This document shows positions 10,470 through 21,952 of a DNA stretch of 64,000 nt, in pieces. Position 1 is the first letter of the stretch, and each line of letters starts with the position of its first letter. The DNA is taken from the NCBI GenBank assembly GCA_037952775.1, contig JBANAY010000003.1:12214001-12278000 (forward strand). The letters run 5' to 3'. A model generated the notes under the pieces. It was given only the letters and a program-made list of their open reading frames with translations. It was not told the DNA's origin and ran no database searches. Source of the stretch: Clonostachys chloroleuca. Lineage: Eukaryota; Ascomycota; Sordariomycetes; Hypocreales; Bionectriaceae. The translations under genes and the position numbers were made by a program.

Positions 10470-12992
10470 ATGGCCCCGCGATCAACACCAATGCCGACTC
10501 CTGCGTTTCGGCCGCGTAGCAGCTCTGGCACAAATCTGGTCTCCCGGAAGCCCGAATACGATAAGCGCAAGTCGCGCGATGATCTCTACCTGATGACCAT
10601 GACTTCCCAGAAACAAAGTTTCAAGCCCTTTCACGTCCCGATCCGAAGCACCTCCCCCACCCACGACTCTGGCTCTCTCTCCAACAGAAATCCCCCAGCT
10701 GGCCCTGGAGTTTCATCCAACTCAACCTCAAGTCATCCAGTTCACCCAGGAGGTCAGAATCCTGTCGCCATCGGTATGGCACTGGGAAGTCCAGCTCACC
10801 CTCACGCTGGGCACTCGCTATCGCCCATGAATGCCAGAAGACCATCACAGCCTGGGTATAAGCAGTCACCACTAGGACACAGCAAGTCGCCCCTCAGTCA
10901 CCTCCAGTCGCCTTTGGGATCTACGAGATCGTCGCCAACACCCCGACTCGAAAATGGCCAGACCCCAGCACTGACATCGTCGTCCCTCTCAGCGTGGACT
11001 CCGGGCTCAACTCCAGCTTCAGCGCAAGGACCAATAATCGAAGTTCAGGAACACATGGACGACCCTTCAAAGGCCAAAGGGAAAAAATGGGGTATTTTCC
11101 GGTCAAAATCTAAGAGAGGGAACAACTATCCACATCCTCTGAACCACGCCGCCACTGCTCCCGTCGGCACAGGGCCCTTCGATGCTATGAAGCCTGGAGC
11201 TTCGTTCCCCGGAGGTGGCGTTGGCCGAAGCGACTCGAGCGCAAACCGTACTACTCCAAGACACCAGCCGATTGTCATTCGCTCACACACGGAACCACCC
11301 AGTGCTGGCCGTGGAATCGAGAGACAAACGCCGCTATCAAATCGAGGGCCGCCGCAGGGCAGGGCACCGGATGCCCAAGCTATGCGGCATCATTATATGC
11401 AGAGGCTCGGGATGGCTCCTCCAAATCATTCTGCGTCTTCGGGGGGCCGTCTGCTCGACGTTGACATCCCAGACATCACAATGGAACGCTACAGTGTCAT
11501 GTTCGGAGACCTCCTTAAGCCGCAGGTCCCCCCCAAAGTAGCACAAAGCCCAACACCGCAAGGTCTTGGGATTACTCATTCACGAACACAGGAAACGAAC
11601 ACCCGGGAACCTCAGCCGCAAGACGGCAAGGCGCAGGAACTGAGACCGCAGGAATCGAAACCCCAGGAATCAAAACCGCAGGACAGGCAAGAGCTAGATC
11701 GATGGCCCGAATTGGCTTCTGGGCCACAAGAAACCCGTGCTCGCCAGAATAGTCGATCCGAGCAACCTCCGAATCAAGCTCGGGCACGTCCAATACCGAC
11801 GGAACGCCATGAACTACCGGCAGCTTCTGAGCGCCCAACAGAGCAAAGGCCCAATAATCAAGCTAATCCTCGGCGCCCACCGCAGACACAGATATCCCAT
11901 GACTTGTCAGCGTCTTCATTACTAACGCGGCGACAAGCGTCGTTGCGCAAACTGAAAACCATGGAGGAAAAGAGTATGCAAAACGGGCAGCTTCCTGAAC
12001 TACAACGTCCACGAAGAGCGACTTCACCACAGATAAAAGCCTCTCCAACCTTCAACTTGTTTCCGGCCCCCTCAAGACCCATGACCCCTCAGTCTATATC
12101 TCCTATCCTTCTTACAAACGGGCTGCCTTTTGGGTCACAAGCCGCGAAAGCTCATGAACGAAACGACCACCGAGGCCCGGGCAGGACACATATGGGCCCC
12201 AAAGTGTCTCCAGCAAAACAGCCGCAGCCTGTCAAGCTGTCACCGGGTCCAGCTGTACATGAATTGAGCGGATCCCCGATCAAAACCCGTGACGCCAATA
12301 GTTTCTCACCCGCCAGGATCGGAACTGAGGCAAAGCTGTCACCAGGCAAGGTTGCGGATGAGAAGAGGACATCCCCCGTCAAGACAAGGTCAGATAAGAC
12401 CCCGGTTCCAGCACCTTCGCAACGAAAACATCCCCTAGCCTCCAGGTTCCAAGGATTCACCCCGGAAATGGAATCGAAGCCGACATTTGGGACTTCACCC
12501 AGGAATTCTGGCGGGTCCCCAGCTCCAGATGTGAACAAGCCGCTTCCTCAGCCCGTCAAAGACGTGGCACGGGGCGTGATCACACCCCCTGCATCAACGG
12601 CATCCTCGAATTCCAGCACTCCTAAGAAAGAAACGACCTCACCAGTCATGGAGAGGCCACATGCGGCGGAGGCTAAGAGGCCCGATGAAGACGATGTCCA
12701 CGATGAGCGTGCCCTCAGAGAGGCTGTCAAGGCTTCAATTACACGACAGATCAGCCTCTCCCGCGAGCAACGAGATATGCTCAAGCCTTACCATAGCCAA
12801 GGCTACAAGAATTCGAGTCCTCCCAAGGCTAAACCTCTCACCATTCAGGAGATTGCCACCGGGAAACACGAGCGAGTTGCCGAAACTAAGAAGGCAACAC
12901 CAGTCATCATCACTCCCGGCCCAGAGCCGGAGGATGCCAGCTATTTTTACCGAAACAGGAAGAGTGAGCTCGTTATCCTTGAAGGAGCGTAA
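10470..12992 (+). CDS. Large disordered fungal protein, unknown function
   Basis: One uninterrupted frame of 840 residues opens with MAPRSTPMPTPAFRPRSS. It is very rich in Pro, Ser, Gln, Arg and Lys, and most of it is likely unfolded. Visible pieces are a basic block KGKKWGIFRSKSKRG (about residue 205), an apparently ordered short motif IPDITMERYSVMFGDLL (about 332-348), a Q-E-x-x-P-Q repeat (about 372-410), and a helical tail REAVKASITRQISLSREQRDML ahead of the end at VILEGA. Many S/T-P pairs suggest phosphorylation sites. I believe similar proteins exist across moulds but know of no assigned role. No transmembrane segment or signal peptide is seen. The start is chosen as the first ATG in a good context after a CT-rich leader. 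Confidence 0.8.
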   Translation: MAPRSTPMPTPAFRPRSSSGTNLVSRKPEYDKRKSRDDLYLMTMTSQKQSFKPFHVPIRSTSPTHDSGSLSNRNPPAGPGVSSNSTSSHPVHPGGQNPVAIGMALGSPAHPHAGHSLSPMNARRPSQPGYKQSPLGHSKSPLSHLQSPLGSTRSSPTPRLENGQTPALTSSSLSAWTPGSTPASAQGPIIEVQEHMDDPSKAKGKKWGIFRSKSKRGNNYPHPLNHAATAPVGTGPFDAMKPGASFPGGGVGRSDSSANRTTPRHQPIVIRSHTEPPSAGRGIERQTPLSNRGPPQGRAPDAQAMRHHYMQRLGMAPPNHSASSGGRLLDVDIPDITMERYSVMFGDLLKPQVPPKVAQSPTPQGLGITHSRTQETNTREPQPQDGKAQELRPQESKPQESKPQDRQELDRWPELASGPQETRARQNSRSEQPPNQARARPIPTERHELPAASERPTEQRPNNQANPRRPPQTQISHDLSASSLLTRRQASLRKLKTMEEKSMQNGQLPELQRPRRATSPQIKASPTFNLFPAPSRPMTPQSISPILLTNGLPFGSQAAKAHERNDHRGPGRTHMGPKVSPAKQPQPVKLSPGPAVHELSGSPIKTRDANSFSPARIGTEAKLSPGKVADEKRTSPVKTRSDKTPVPAPSQRKHPLASRFQGFTPEMESKPTFGTSPRNSGGSPAPDVNKPLPQPVKDVARGVITPPASTASSNSSTPKKETTSPVMERPHAAEAKRPDEDDVHDERALREAVKASITRQISLSREQRDMLKPYHSQGYKNSSPPKAKPLTIQEIATGKHERVAETKKATPVIITPGPEPEDASYFYRNRKSELVILEGA

Positions 12993-13739
12993 AATAGCCG
13001 AGTTTCTGTTTTCCAATTTCACTTTGTTCACACATCATGGGCGTATTGTCTGGCAGGACATAACGAGGAAAGGAGTTGGCCACGATTCACAGCGCGAGGC
13101 CTCGTTTCATCTTTCTTGGAAATTTTTTTTATTACATCTTTTTCTTTATTCTTCGACCCTATATATGTTTTATTATTATATTCTGATCCTCAATTTCCTC
13201 GCGGGATCGAGGCAGGTTTGAAAACTGGATGGCATGCTGGGTTCTTCAAGCCATTTTTTTTTCTTTGTTCCAACATTTATTTTTACCACGATAGGGCTTA
13301 CGGAGATACCACACTACATTGATGGACGGACGGCGCAGGCGTAATTTAGAGAGGCGAGAATTCGGACTCGGACTCGTACATTCCAATAGAATAGGCAAAG
13401 CCACCCCCCAAAAAAAGAGAGACAACACTTGTCAGGGAACAAGTTAGATTGAAATATAAAAGGTTTCAAAAAAGGCTCATTATCCGATGATGTTTTTCTA
13501 ACTTGCATCTATCAGTCATTTCAAGTGGTCAGGTTTGCAATCGAGTTGCCGTGCCAAAAGTCAATATCAACGTGAGGTAGGTAGCAACAATAACGAATGA
13601 GGAATTACACGCCGCCGCCTCGGTAAACTAATGTGTGTCCCCCCGGCTTTAAAACTAAAAAAGAAACATCCCGGATGATGGTGGAAGGAACCAAAAAAAG
13701 AGCCGTATCCAACGCCAGAAAAGAGGAAGGAGGATCAAG
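12993..13739. other. Intergenic between convergent genes
   Basis: Convergent 3' region of the gene ending at 12992 and YKT6. It is T-rich at 13120-13290 and otherwise shows no gene or repeat I can support. Confidence 0.6.
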
Positions 13740-14611
13740 CTACATTAGCACACAGCACGAGTTCTGCTTCTTCGCTTGCTCTGCATCCTCAGAGTTAGTC
13801 ATGTTGTAAACGGCCGACACAAATAGAAAAGGGGGCGTAAGAAAGGACGCACGGTAAAACATCTTGCTCTGGGCGCTGAGCCCGTCGCTCTTGGTGACGA
13901 GGTCCTCGATCTTCTCCCCGCGCTGCAGCACGCTCTCGATGGTCTTGTGGAGGACTATCTTGGTCTCGTCGAGCTCCTTCTGGATCTTGAGGATGCTGTC
14001 GGCCTGCTCCGGGTCCTGGTACTTGGCGAGGTACTCCTTGAGCTCGGGGAAGAGGATGGAGGGGGTCCCCGTGGCCCAGGCGGAGCGCGGGTTCTTGACG
14101 AGGAACTCGTCGACGACCTTGCTGAGGAGCTGGTGGGCGACGAGGGCGGGGTACTGGTGGTCGGAGATGATGATGCCGCAGACGCCCTCTGAGCGGCCGT
14201 AGGCGTGGAATGTGTAGTCCTGCTCCTCGACGTCCTGGCGCTGACCGGCGCGGGTCCGCTCGGCGACGGTCTTGGCGGTGAAGCTCATGAATTCGGCATA
14301 GCTGGACGTTTCCTGTGTGATCAGCAGATGATCTTGTTTGGGGGAGGACGGCGCAAGGCGTGGTGGCGGAGGAGGAGGGTGATGGGCACTTAGAGGTGGA
14401 CGAACTTGTTGCGGGTGAAGCGCGAGTAGGCGCTGAGTTCCTTTTCGGCGACGATCTCGTGAGCGGGCTGGGAGTCGTTACGGATGATCTTTAGAGGGCA
14501 ATGGGCTGTCAGTAAAGAAACAGAGACATCAAAAGTTGACGGCACTGCGGAGGCGGTAGCGGAGGGGTGAGGACGGAGTTTGGGACATACACCGATGTAA
14601 AGGAGCTTCAT
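13740..14611 (-). CDS. ykt6: R-SNARE Ykt6
   Basis: Ykt6 is a lipidated R-SNARE used in Golgi, vacuole and autophagosome fusion. Exons (high to low) are 14591-14611, 14406-14488, 13853-14301 and 13740-13780, giving 197 residues, the family length. The longin domain begins MKLLYIGIIRND and continues RFTRNNYAEFMSFTAKTVA. The SNARE helix follows (LDETKIVLHKTIESVLQRG), with the central Arg in QRGEKIEDL. The tail NSCCVLM carries a palmitoylation Cys and a CaaX box. The last intron (13781-13852, 72 bp) has no stop and is a multiple of three, so a naive frame reads through it and inserts 24 wrong residues. The donor at 14405 (gttcgt) is fixed by the conserved RNNYAEF. Confidence 0.95.
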
Positions 14612-15371
14612 GGTGGCGGTGGGGGGCAGTGGTTTCTGCGAAGGGACGGCGAGTTCTGGCGGCAAGGACAAGGACAGCGACGAGGTGAGGGTTAAAGGAA
14701 GAGATTCTGTGCCCGAGTACCAGTGCCAACTTGGTGGTGTGCTGGATGTCTTCTGGATTGGAGCCTGGAGGTTTACGTAGTGGGAGCGGGTGAAGAATTG
14801 GAGGCTGCAGGCTGCCCACCGCCACCAGCCAGAGTTCGTCCAGGTGGCGCGCTATCCAGTGCCATCACATGCCCCCTGTAATGATTGATTGAGACGTCTT
14901 ATGCGGTGGCAGCCGCGGTGGACCTTCGGTTTCACCTGACAGCCCGGCTTCAAGGCGGCTCCCGGTCACAGCCCGTGGCCGTTGAGATGCACAATATTGC
15001 TTGTGTCTGTTACTGGTCGTGGACCAAACATTATGGTTATCGGTGTTATTATCGTCGGTATTGATTGCCTCCATGGCTGCTGAGAGCCCAGGCTCCACTG
15101 CGGTAAGCTTAGAGGCTGGATGGGGCTCGCCTAACTCCAGTTTTGTTGCGGAGTCAGTCGTCAAGCTGCCGGATGACTCTTCAATCGTCATTTTGAGCAT
15201 CTCAACTCGGAGAACACCCACTAGGGGTAAAAAGGAGGACAGCTCCCTCCCCAAGATTTCAATATATTTCCATCATTCCAAATCGCCACTGAGTAATTTG
15301 TTGTCACGCATCTCACATCCAAAAGAGACGACTCTTGCTGGCCTATTTAGCTCACCTGAAACCTCGCTCAA
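14612..15371. promoter_or_regulatory. Shared divergent upstream region of YKT6 and SLH1
   Basis: YKT6 (minus) and SLH1 (plus) start 760 bp apart and head to head, so both promoters must lie here. No TATA box or conserved operator can be claimed, and the ORFs inside show no family resemblance. Confidence 0.5.
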
Positions 15372-18300
15372 ATGGTAGCCAATGACCCCAGCGCCATTGA
15401 GGCGCAATGGAGAGAGCAGTTCGAGGCTATGAAAGCCGCCCTGGCTGAATTGAAACTCTCCTCGCAAGCCTCAAACAGCGACGAGTTCGACGAGACCGAC
15501 TTTGAAGGCTATTCTTCGAGTGCCACTGGCCAAGATGTCTGGGATTTCATCAGTGATGATGGAGAGGAAGATGATGAAAGCGATTTCATTGAGGCCGATG
15601 GAGTGCCTGGAATCAGTGATCTTGGGTCGGACTGGTTTGAAACCAAGTGCTTCGAGATAGCCTCCAAAAATGGGCTCTCTGCGGATGTTTTCCAGAATCA
15701 GGTCGTGAGCCTTCTCTCTGGGGGGGATCCCCCGATGAGCTGCAGATACACCTCACCGACCTGGTCGGTTTTGATGACCTCGACTTCATCATTGAAATCC
15801 TAGGCCACAAAGATGAAATCATTGCCTCCACCCGTCAGAAGGAAGAGCCCTCGGGCCGCCGTATCCTCTCCAAGGCTGAGCGTGAAAGTGCTCTTCGTCG
15901 GCAGGATCTCGAGCATAAGTCGGCTTCCATTGCAGCAAGCCAGACTCGGGAAGTGCACTACCCCCATGTTTACAAATCCTACCATGCTGGAAACACCTTG
16001 AGCCACTCTGGACGAAAGTATGGTTTGCCTGCAGGGAGTGAGCATCTTCAATTCGACAAGTACGAGGAGTATTTCGTTCCTGCTGGAAGGAAAGGGACCC
16101 TTGGACCTGGCCAGAAGCTAGTTGAAATATCCGGTCTCGATGGCCTTTGTCGAACTACGTTCAAAAACTACAAGACTCTGAACCGCATGCAGAGTTTGGT
16201 GTTTCCTGTTGCCTACAAGACTCACGAGAACATGCTCATCTGCGCCCCAACTGGTGCTGTAAGTTAGACACTCGCTTTTGGATAACTATATGCCACCTTA
16301 GAAAGAAATTACTGACAAATTTTCCCAAGGGTAAAACTGATGCTGCTATGCTGACGATATTGCACACCATTGGCCAATATCTTACTCCCAACCCAATGGA
16401 AGACATAGCCGCTACCGAGTTTGCTGTGCAGGCGGATGACTTCAAGATTGTTTATGTCGCCCCCATGAAGGCTTTGGCAGCCGAGATTACCGAAAAGCTT
16501 GGAAAACGCCTGGCTTGGCTGGGTATCAAGTGTCGCGAGTACACGGGTGATATGCAGCTCACGAAAGCAGAGATCGTACAGACGCAGATCATCGTCACAA
16601 CGCCCGAGAAGTGGGATGTGGTGACGAGAAAGGGTACAGGAGACACCGAGCTCGTCCAGAAAGTCAGACTTCTGGTTATCGACGAAGTTCACATGTTGCA
16701 TGACGAACGTGGTGCCGTGCTGGAGTCCCTCGTGGCCCGAACGGAGCGACAGGTCGAAAGCACACAATCGTTGATCCGCGTGGTCGGACTTAGTGCCACT
16801 TTACCCAACTATGTGGATGTGGCCGACTTCCTCAAAGTGAATAAACAAGCGGGACTCTTCTACTTCGATGCCTCTTTCCGTCCGGTTCCTCTGGAGCAGC
16901 ACTTCATTGGAGTCAAGGGCAAAGCAGGAAGCAAGCAATCCAAGGAGAACCTTGATAACGTTGCATTTGACAAGGTCAAGGAGATGCTGGAGCGAGACCA
17001 TCAGGTCATGGTATTTGTGCACTCGCGTAGGGACACTATGCTCACTGCCAAGATGATCCATGCCAAGGCCATCGAGGCATTCTGCACGGATCTCTTGGAT
17101 CCCGTTGGACACCCTGGCTATGACCGCGCAGTAAGAGACATGAAAACTTCCAGGTCCAAGGAGATTCGTGAGTTGCTCCAGAAAGGTATCGGTATCCATC
17201 ATGCCGGTATGGCAAGAGCCGATAGAAATCTGATGGAGCGGCTCTTTGCCGAAGGCGTCATCAAGGTTCTCTGCTGTACGGCGACTCTGGCATGGGGTGT
17301 CAACTTGCCAGCTGCAGCAGTAGTCATCAAGGGCACCCAAGTGTACAGCGCCCAGGATGGTAAGTTTGTTGATCTCGGTATCTTGGATGTGCTGCAGATT
17401 TTCGGACGTGCTGGCCGTCCCCAATTCGAGGACACCGGTATCGGAATGATTTGCACAACCCAGGACAAGCTCGCCCACTATTTGGCTGCTGTGACGGAAC
17501 AGCAGCCTATCGAATCCAAGTTTTCCACCAAGCTTGTGGATAACCTGAATGCTGAAATCTCGCTTGGAACTGTTACATCGATCCAGGAAGCTGTGCAATG
17601 GATAGGATATTCGTACCTCTTTGTGCGGATGCGAAAGAATCCTTTGACATATGGCATAGAATGGGCGGAGATTCGGGATGACCCAACCTTGGTTCAGAGG
17701 CGTCGCCAGCTCGCTATTCAAGCTGCTCGAACCCTACAACAGTGCCAAATGATCATCTTCAACGAGAGGACAGAGGAACTGCGCAGCAAGGACATTGGTC
17801 GGATTGCGAGCCAATATTATATTCTGCACACCAGTATTCAAGTCTTCAACACAATGATGAAGCCTCAAGCAACCGAGGCCGATGTGCTCAGGATGATAAG
17901 CATGAGTGGAGAGTTTGACAACGTCCAATCCAGAGACTCCGAGTCCAAGGAGCTGGTGCACCTGAAGGACGATGTTGTTCCTTGTGCTGTCGAGGGTGGG
18001 ATAGACACCCCCCAGGCCAAGACCAACATTCTCCTGCAGTCTTACATTTCGCGAGAGCAGCCAGAAGACTTTGCTCTCACCAACGACATGAACTACGTGG
18101 CGCAGCAGTCTGGCCGCATCTGTCGTGCGCTGTTTATGCTCGCCTTGAATCGGAGATGGGGTCACCAGTGCCTCGTACTGTTGACGCTGGCCAAGTCCAT
18201 TGAAAAGAGGATATGGCCATTCCAGCATCCGATGCATCAATTTGACCTGTCTAGACCTATTCTGAAGCAGCTTGACTCCAAGGAGCACTTAACAATAGAG

Positions 18301-21300
18301 GCGATGAAGGAGATGGAGCCCGCAGAAATTGGCTCCGTCATCAACAATCAAGGCGCTGGAAAGAATGTAGCACGGATCTTAAGCCACTTTCCTACTGTCC
18401 ACGTTGAGGCAGAGATTGCCCCCTTGAACAGGGACGTGCTTCGGATAAAGCTTTACGTGATCCCCGACTTCCAGTGGAAAGATTCTTTCCATGGTACGTC
18501 GGAGTCCTTCTACATATGGGTTGAGAACTCGGAGACATCGGAAATCTACCATCATGAGTTTTTCATTCTTAATCGCAGGAAACTTCATGACGAGCATGAG
18601 CTTAACTTCACCATTCCCTTGTCTGATCCTCTGCCAACCCAAATCTATGTCCGAGCAGTCTCAGACCGATGGCTTGGAGCCGAGACGGTCACTCCAGTCT
18701 CCTTTCAGCATCTGATCAGGCCCGATACTGAGAGCGTCTACACAGATTTGCTGAATTTGCAGCCGCTTCCCGTCTCAGCTCTGAAGAATCCAGGCTTAGA
18801 AGAGCTCTACCAGAAGCGCTTCCAGTTCTTCAACCCAATGCAGACACAGGTCTTCCACACACTCTACCACACTGCAGCGAATGTGCTTCTTGGGTCCCCT
18901 ACCGGTTCTGGAAAGACTGTTGCTGCTGAGTTGGCCATGTGGTGGGCATTCCGCGAGCGCCCAGGGTCCAAAGTTGTATACATTGCGCCTATGAAAGCGT
19001 TGGTCAGAGAGAGGGTAAAGGATTGGGGCGCGAGGCTGGCCGGCCCCCTTGGATTGAAGCTCGTAGAGCTTACCGGAGACAACACGCCCGACACCCGTAC
19101 CATCAAGGACGCCGATGTAATCATCACCACACCAGAGAAATGGGACGGAATATCTCGTTCGTGGCAAACCAGAGGATATGTGCGTCAAGTCAGCTTGGTC
19201 ATCATTGACGAAATCCACCTTCTTGCTGGTGATCGTGGTCCCATCCTGGAAATTATCGTCTCTCGAATGAATTATATTGCGTCGTCTACCAAGAACGCTG
19301 TTCGGCTCCTCGGTATGTCCACGGCATGCGCAAACGCTACTGATTTAGCCAGTTGGCTGGGCGTCAAGGAAGGTCTCTTCAATTTCAAGCACTCGGTGCG
19401 CCCGGTTCCTCTAGAACTTTATATCGATGGTTTCCCAGAGACAAGGGGTTTCTGCCCACTGATGCAGTCTATGAACCGGCCGACCTTCCTTGCCATCAAG
19501 AATCACAGCCCAACCAAGCCTGTCATCGTCTTCGTGGCATCTCGGCGACAGACACGCCTTACTGCCAAGGATCTTATTAATCTCTGTGGTATGGAAGATG
19601 ATCCCCGTCGCTTCCTTCACATGGATGAGGACGACCTCCAGCTCAATCTCGCAAGAGCCAAGGACGATGCTCTGAAGGAAGCCATCAACTTTGGTATTGG
19701 ACTTCATCACGCCGGTCTGGTCGAATCCGATCGCCAGTTGGCCGAGGAGCTTTTCTTGAATAACAAGATTCAGATCCTTGTGGCCACCAGTACTCTGGCC
19801 TGGGGTGTCAATCTTCCCGCCCACCTTGTCGTCGTCAAAGGAACGCAGTTCTTCGATGCTAAGATCGAAGCGTACAGAGATATGGACTTGACGGATGTTT
19901 TGCAGATGCTTGGTCGAGCAGGCCGCCCGCAGTTCGACAACTCGGGAGTAGCCCGCATCTTCACCCAGGATGCCAAGAAGGACTTTTACAAGCATTTCCT
20001 GCATACTGGGTTTCCTGTCGAGTCTTCGCTTCACAAAGTCCTCGACAACCATTTGGGTGCCGAAATCTCTGCCGAAACCATCCTCAACACGCAGGATGCA
20101 TTGGACTACCTGACATGGACCTTCTTCTTCCGTAGACTGCACAAGAACCCCTCATACTACGGCCTGGAAATCTCCGCCGAGGAGCACAGCACCATCGCAG
20201 CACAGCAACTGGCCAACGAGTACATGGTCGAGCTGGTCAACAAATCCCTCGGGGAGCTCAGCAAGTCCAAGTGCATCGAGGTCTTCCCCAACGGCGACGT
20301 CGACCCCACGCCGCTCGGCAAGATCATGAGCTACTACTACCTCTCCCACAAGACCATCCGCCACCTCGTCCGCAAGGCGAAACCCGACGCCTCCTTCCTC
20401 GACGTGCTATCCTGGATGTCCCGCGCGACCGAGTACGACGAGCTCCCCGTCCGCCACAACGAGGACCTCGTCAACGGCACCCTCTCGGACCACCTCCCCT
20501 TCCCGGGACACTCGTTCGGCCTGCCCATGTGGGACGCGCACGTCAAGGCCTTCCTCCTCCTGCAGGCGCACATGTCCCGCATCGACCTGCCCATCGCCGA
20601 CTACGTCGGCGACCAGACCAGCGTGCTCGACCAGGCCATCCGCATCGTCCAGGCGTCCGTCGACGTCCTCACCGAGCTCGGCCACCTGTCCAGCTGCCTG
20701 CGCATGATCAGCCTCCTCCAGTGCATCAAGTCCGCGCGCTGGCCCACCGACCCTCCGGCATCAATCCTCCCGGGCGTCAAGGATTCGATCAAGGATATGA
20801 CACCCCTCGCCGCCATCAGCGCGCTCGATCCCCCCAAGATCAAGCAACTCGTCAGGTCCCTCGGCGTCGCGAGCAGCCAGGTAGGCCGGTTCACCCGCGC
20901 CGTCTCGATCCTGCCCAACATCGAGCTCTCCGTCGGCGACGTCACCTCCTCGTCGCTGAGCGTGAACATCAGGCGCGTCAACCCCCTCGTCGAGCGGGAC
21001 GCCCGCGTCTGGTGCCCCAAGTTCCCCAAACCCCAGACCGAGGGTTGGTTCGTCGTCGTCGCGGACGTGGCGAGGGACGAGGTCGTCGCCGTCAAGCGCG
21101 TGGCCTGGCCCGCCAAGGGCGGGAAGAAACTGCAGGCGGGCAGCCGGCCCAGCGCGCAGGCGACCATCAAGCTACCGGAGTCGGATGATACCGAGGGGAG
21201 GAAGCTGGACGTCATTGTGGTGAGCGATTCGTACATTGGTCTGGAGCATCGCATCCTGGGGGTGGACATTCCTGCGCGGCCGCAGGTGGATGATGATGTG

Positions 21301-21321
21301 GGCCGCAAGGGGGAGAAGTAA
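15372..21321 (+). CDS. slh1: Ski2-like tandem RNA helicase Slh1/ASCC3, with one frame break
   Basis: This is an ATP-dependent helicase of the ribosome-quality-control trigger complex (ASCC/RQT), which splits collided ribosomes. The gene is 15372-16258 joined to 16330-21321 (71-bp intron inside the first P-loop), about 1959 residues; yeast Slh1 is about 1967. Cassette 1 has APTGAGKT, the DEVH box VIDEVHMLHD and GRAGRPQFED. Cassette 2 has SPTGSGKT (about residue 1150), IIDEIHLLAGDRGP and GRAGRPQFDN. Sec63-like parts follow each. The frame changes once at a G7 run (15720-15726): upstream QVVSLLSGG and downstream GSPDELQIHL fit the family only if one G is missing. A 44-bp intron (15702-15745) would also restore frame but would delete conserved residues. 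From about 20150 the codons become almost all G/C-ending. Confidence 0.93.
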
Positions 21322-21952
21322 GCATTGAGGGCACGGCAAGCGTGGATTGCATGTACTTTGAAGTAAGATAATAAGTCTATGCTATGTGACCGAAGCAGGC
21401 CCTATCTGCGTAAAAAGGAAAATACAGAAAGCTTTCGCTAGAAGACGGCCTGCTAGCTAACACGAATGACAGGAGCAAAGTGCGAAAGAAACGTAGGGAC
21501 ATCAATGACATGATACACTAATCCAGTATTACATGATCAAAACAAGAAGCTGCCGCCAAAATGAGAGCCCCTGTGCGCCTCATGATGCCAAATGTGCGGT
21601 GATATATCCTCATGATCATGACTGCCGAAGAGAGTGGAAAGACTCAAACTCCCCCAACGCCTGCAGAATGCAAATGGTAAAGGATCTTTGCAGATACGCA
21701 TTCTAAGGACAGAATGATCTCCGAAGGGAAAGGAAATGGTGCAATAAAATTGAGAGTGATCGAGAAAAGAAGAAGCAAATGCGAAGAAAAGGACAAGAGA
21801 GCGGTTCAGGTAAACGGAAAGTTGGGAGAGAGGGAAAGAGAGCAGGATCAAGCTCAAAAAGCCTCCGAAGAAAAACATGAGAATATGTATAAGCAACTCA
21901 AAGCGGCCAAGTATATAGGCCACCGCTTGCGTGCAAACATGTAGTGCTGATC
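21322..21952. other. Convergent 3' region, SLH1 / Rab
   Basis: A 631-bp gap between the stop codons of two convergent genes. It contains a purine-rich stretch near 21720-21880 and no supportable ORF or repeat. Confidence 0.6.

Noticed and set aside
20271..21188. 305-codon plus-strand frame inside SLH1
   Set aside because: An Arg/Pro-rich shadow frame caused by G/C-ending codons of the real helicase.
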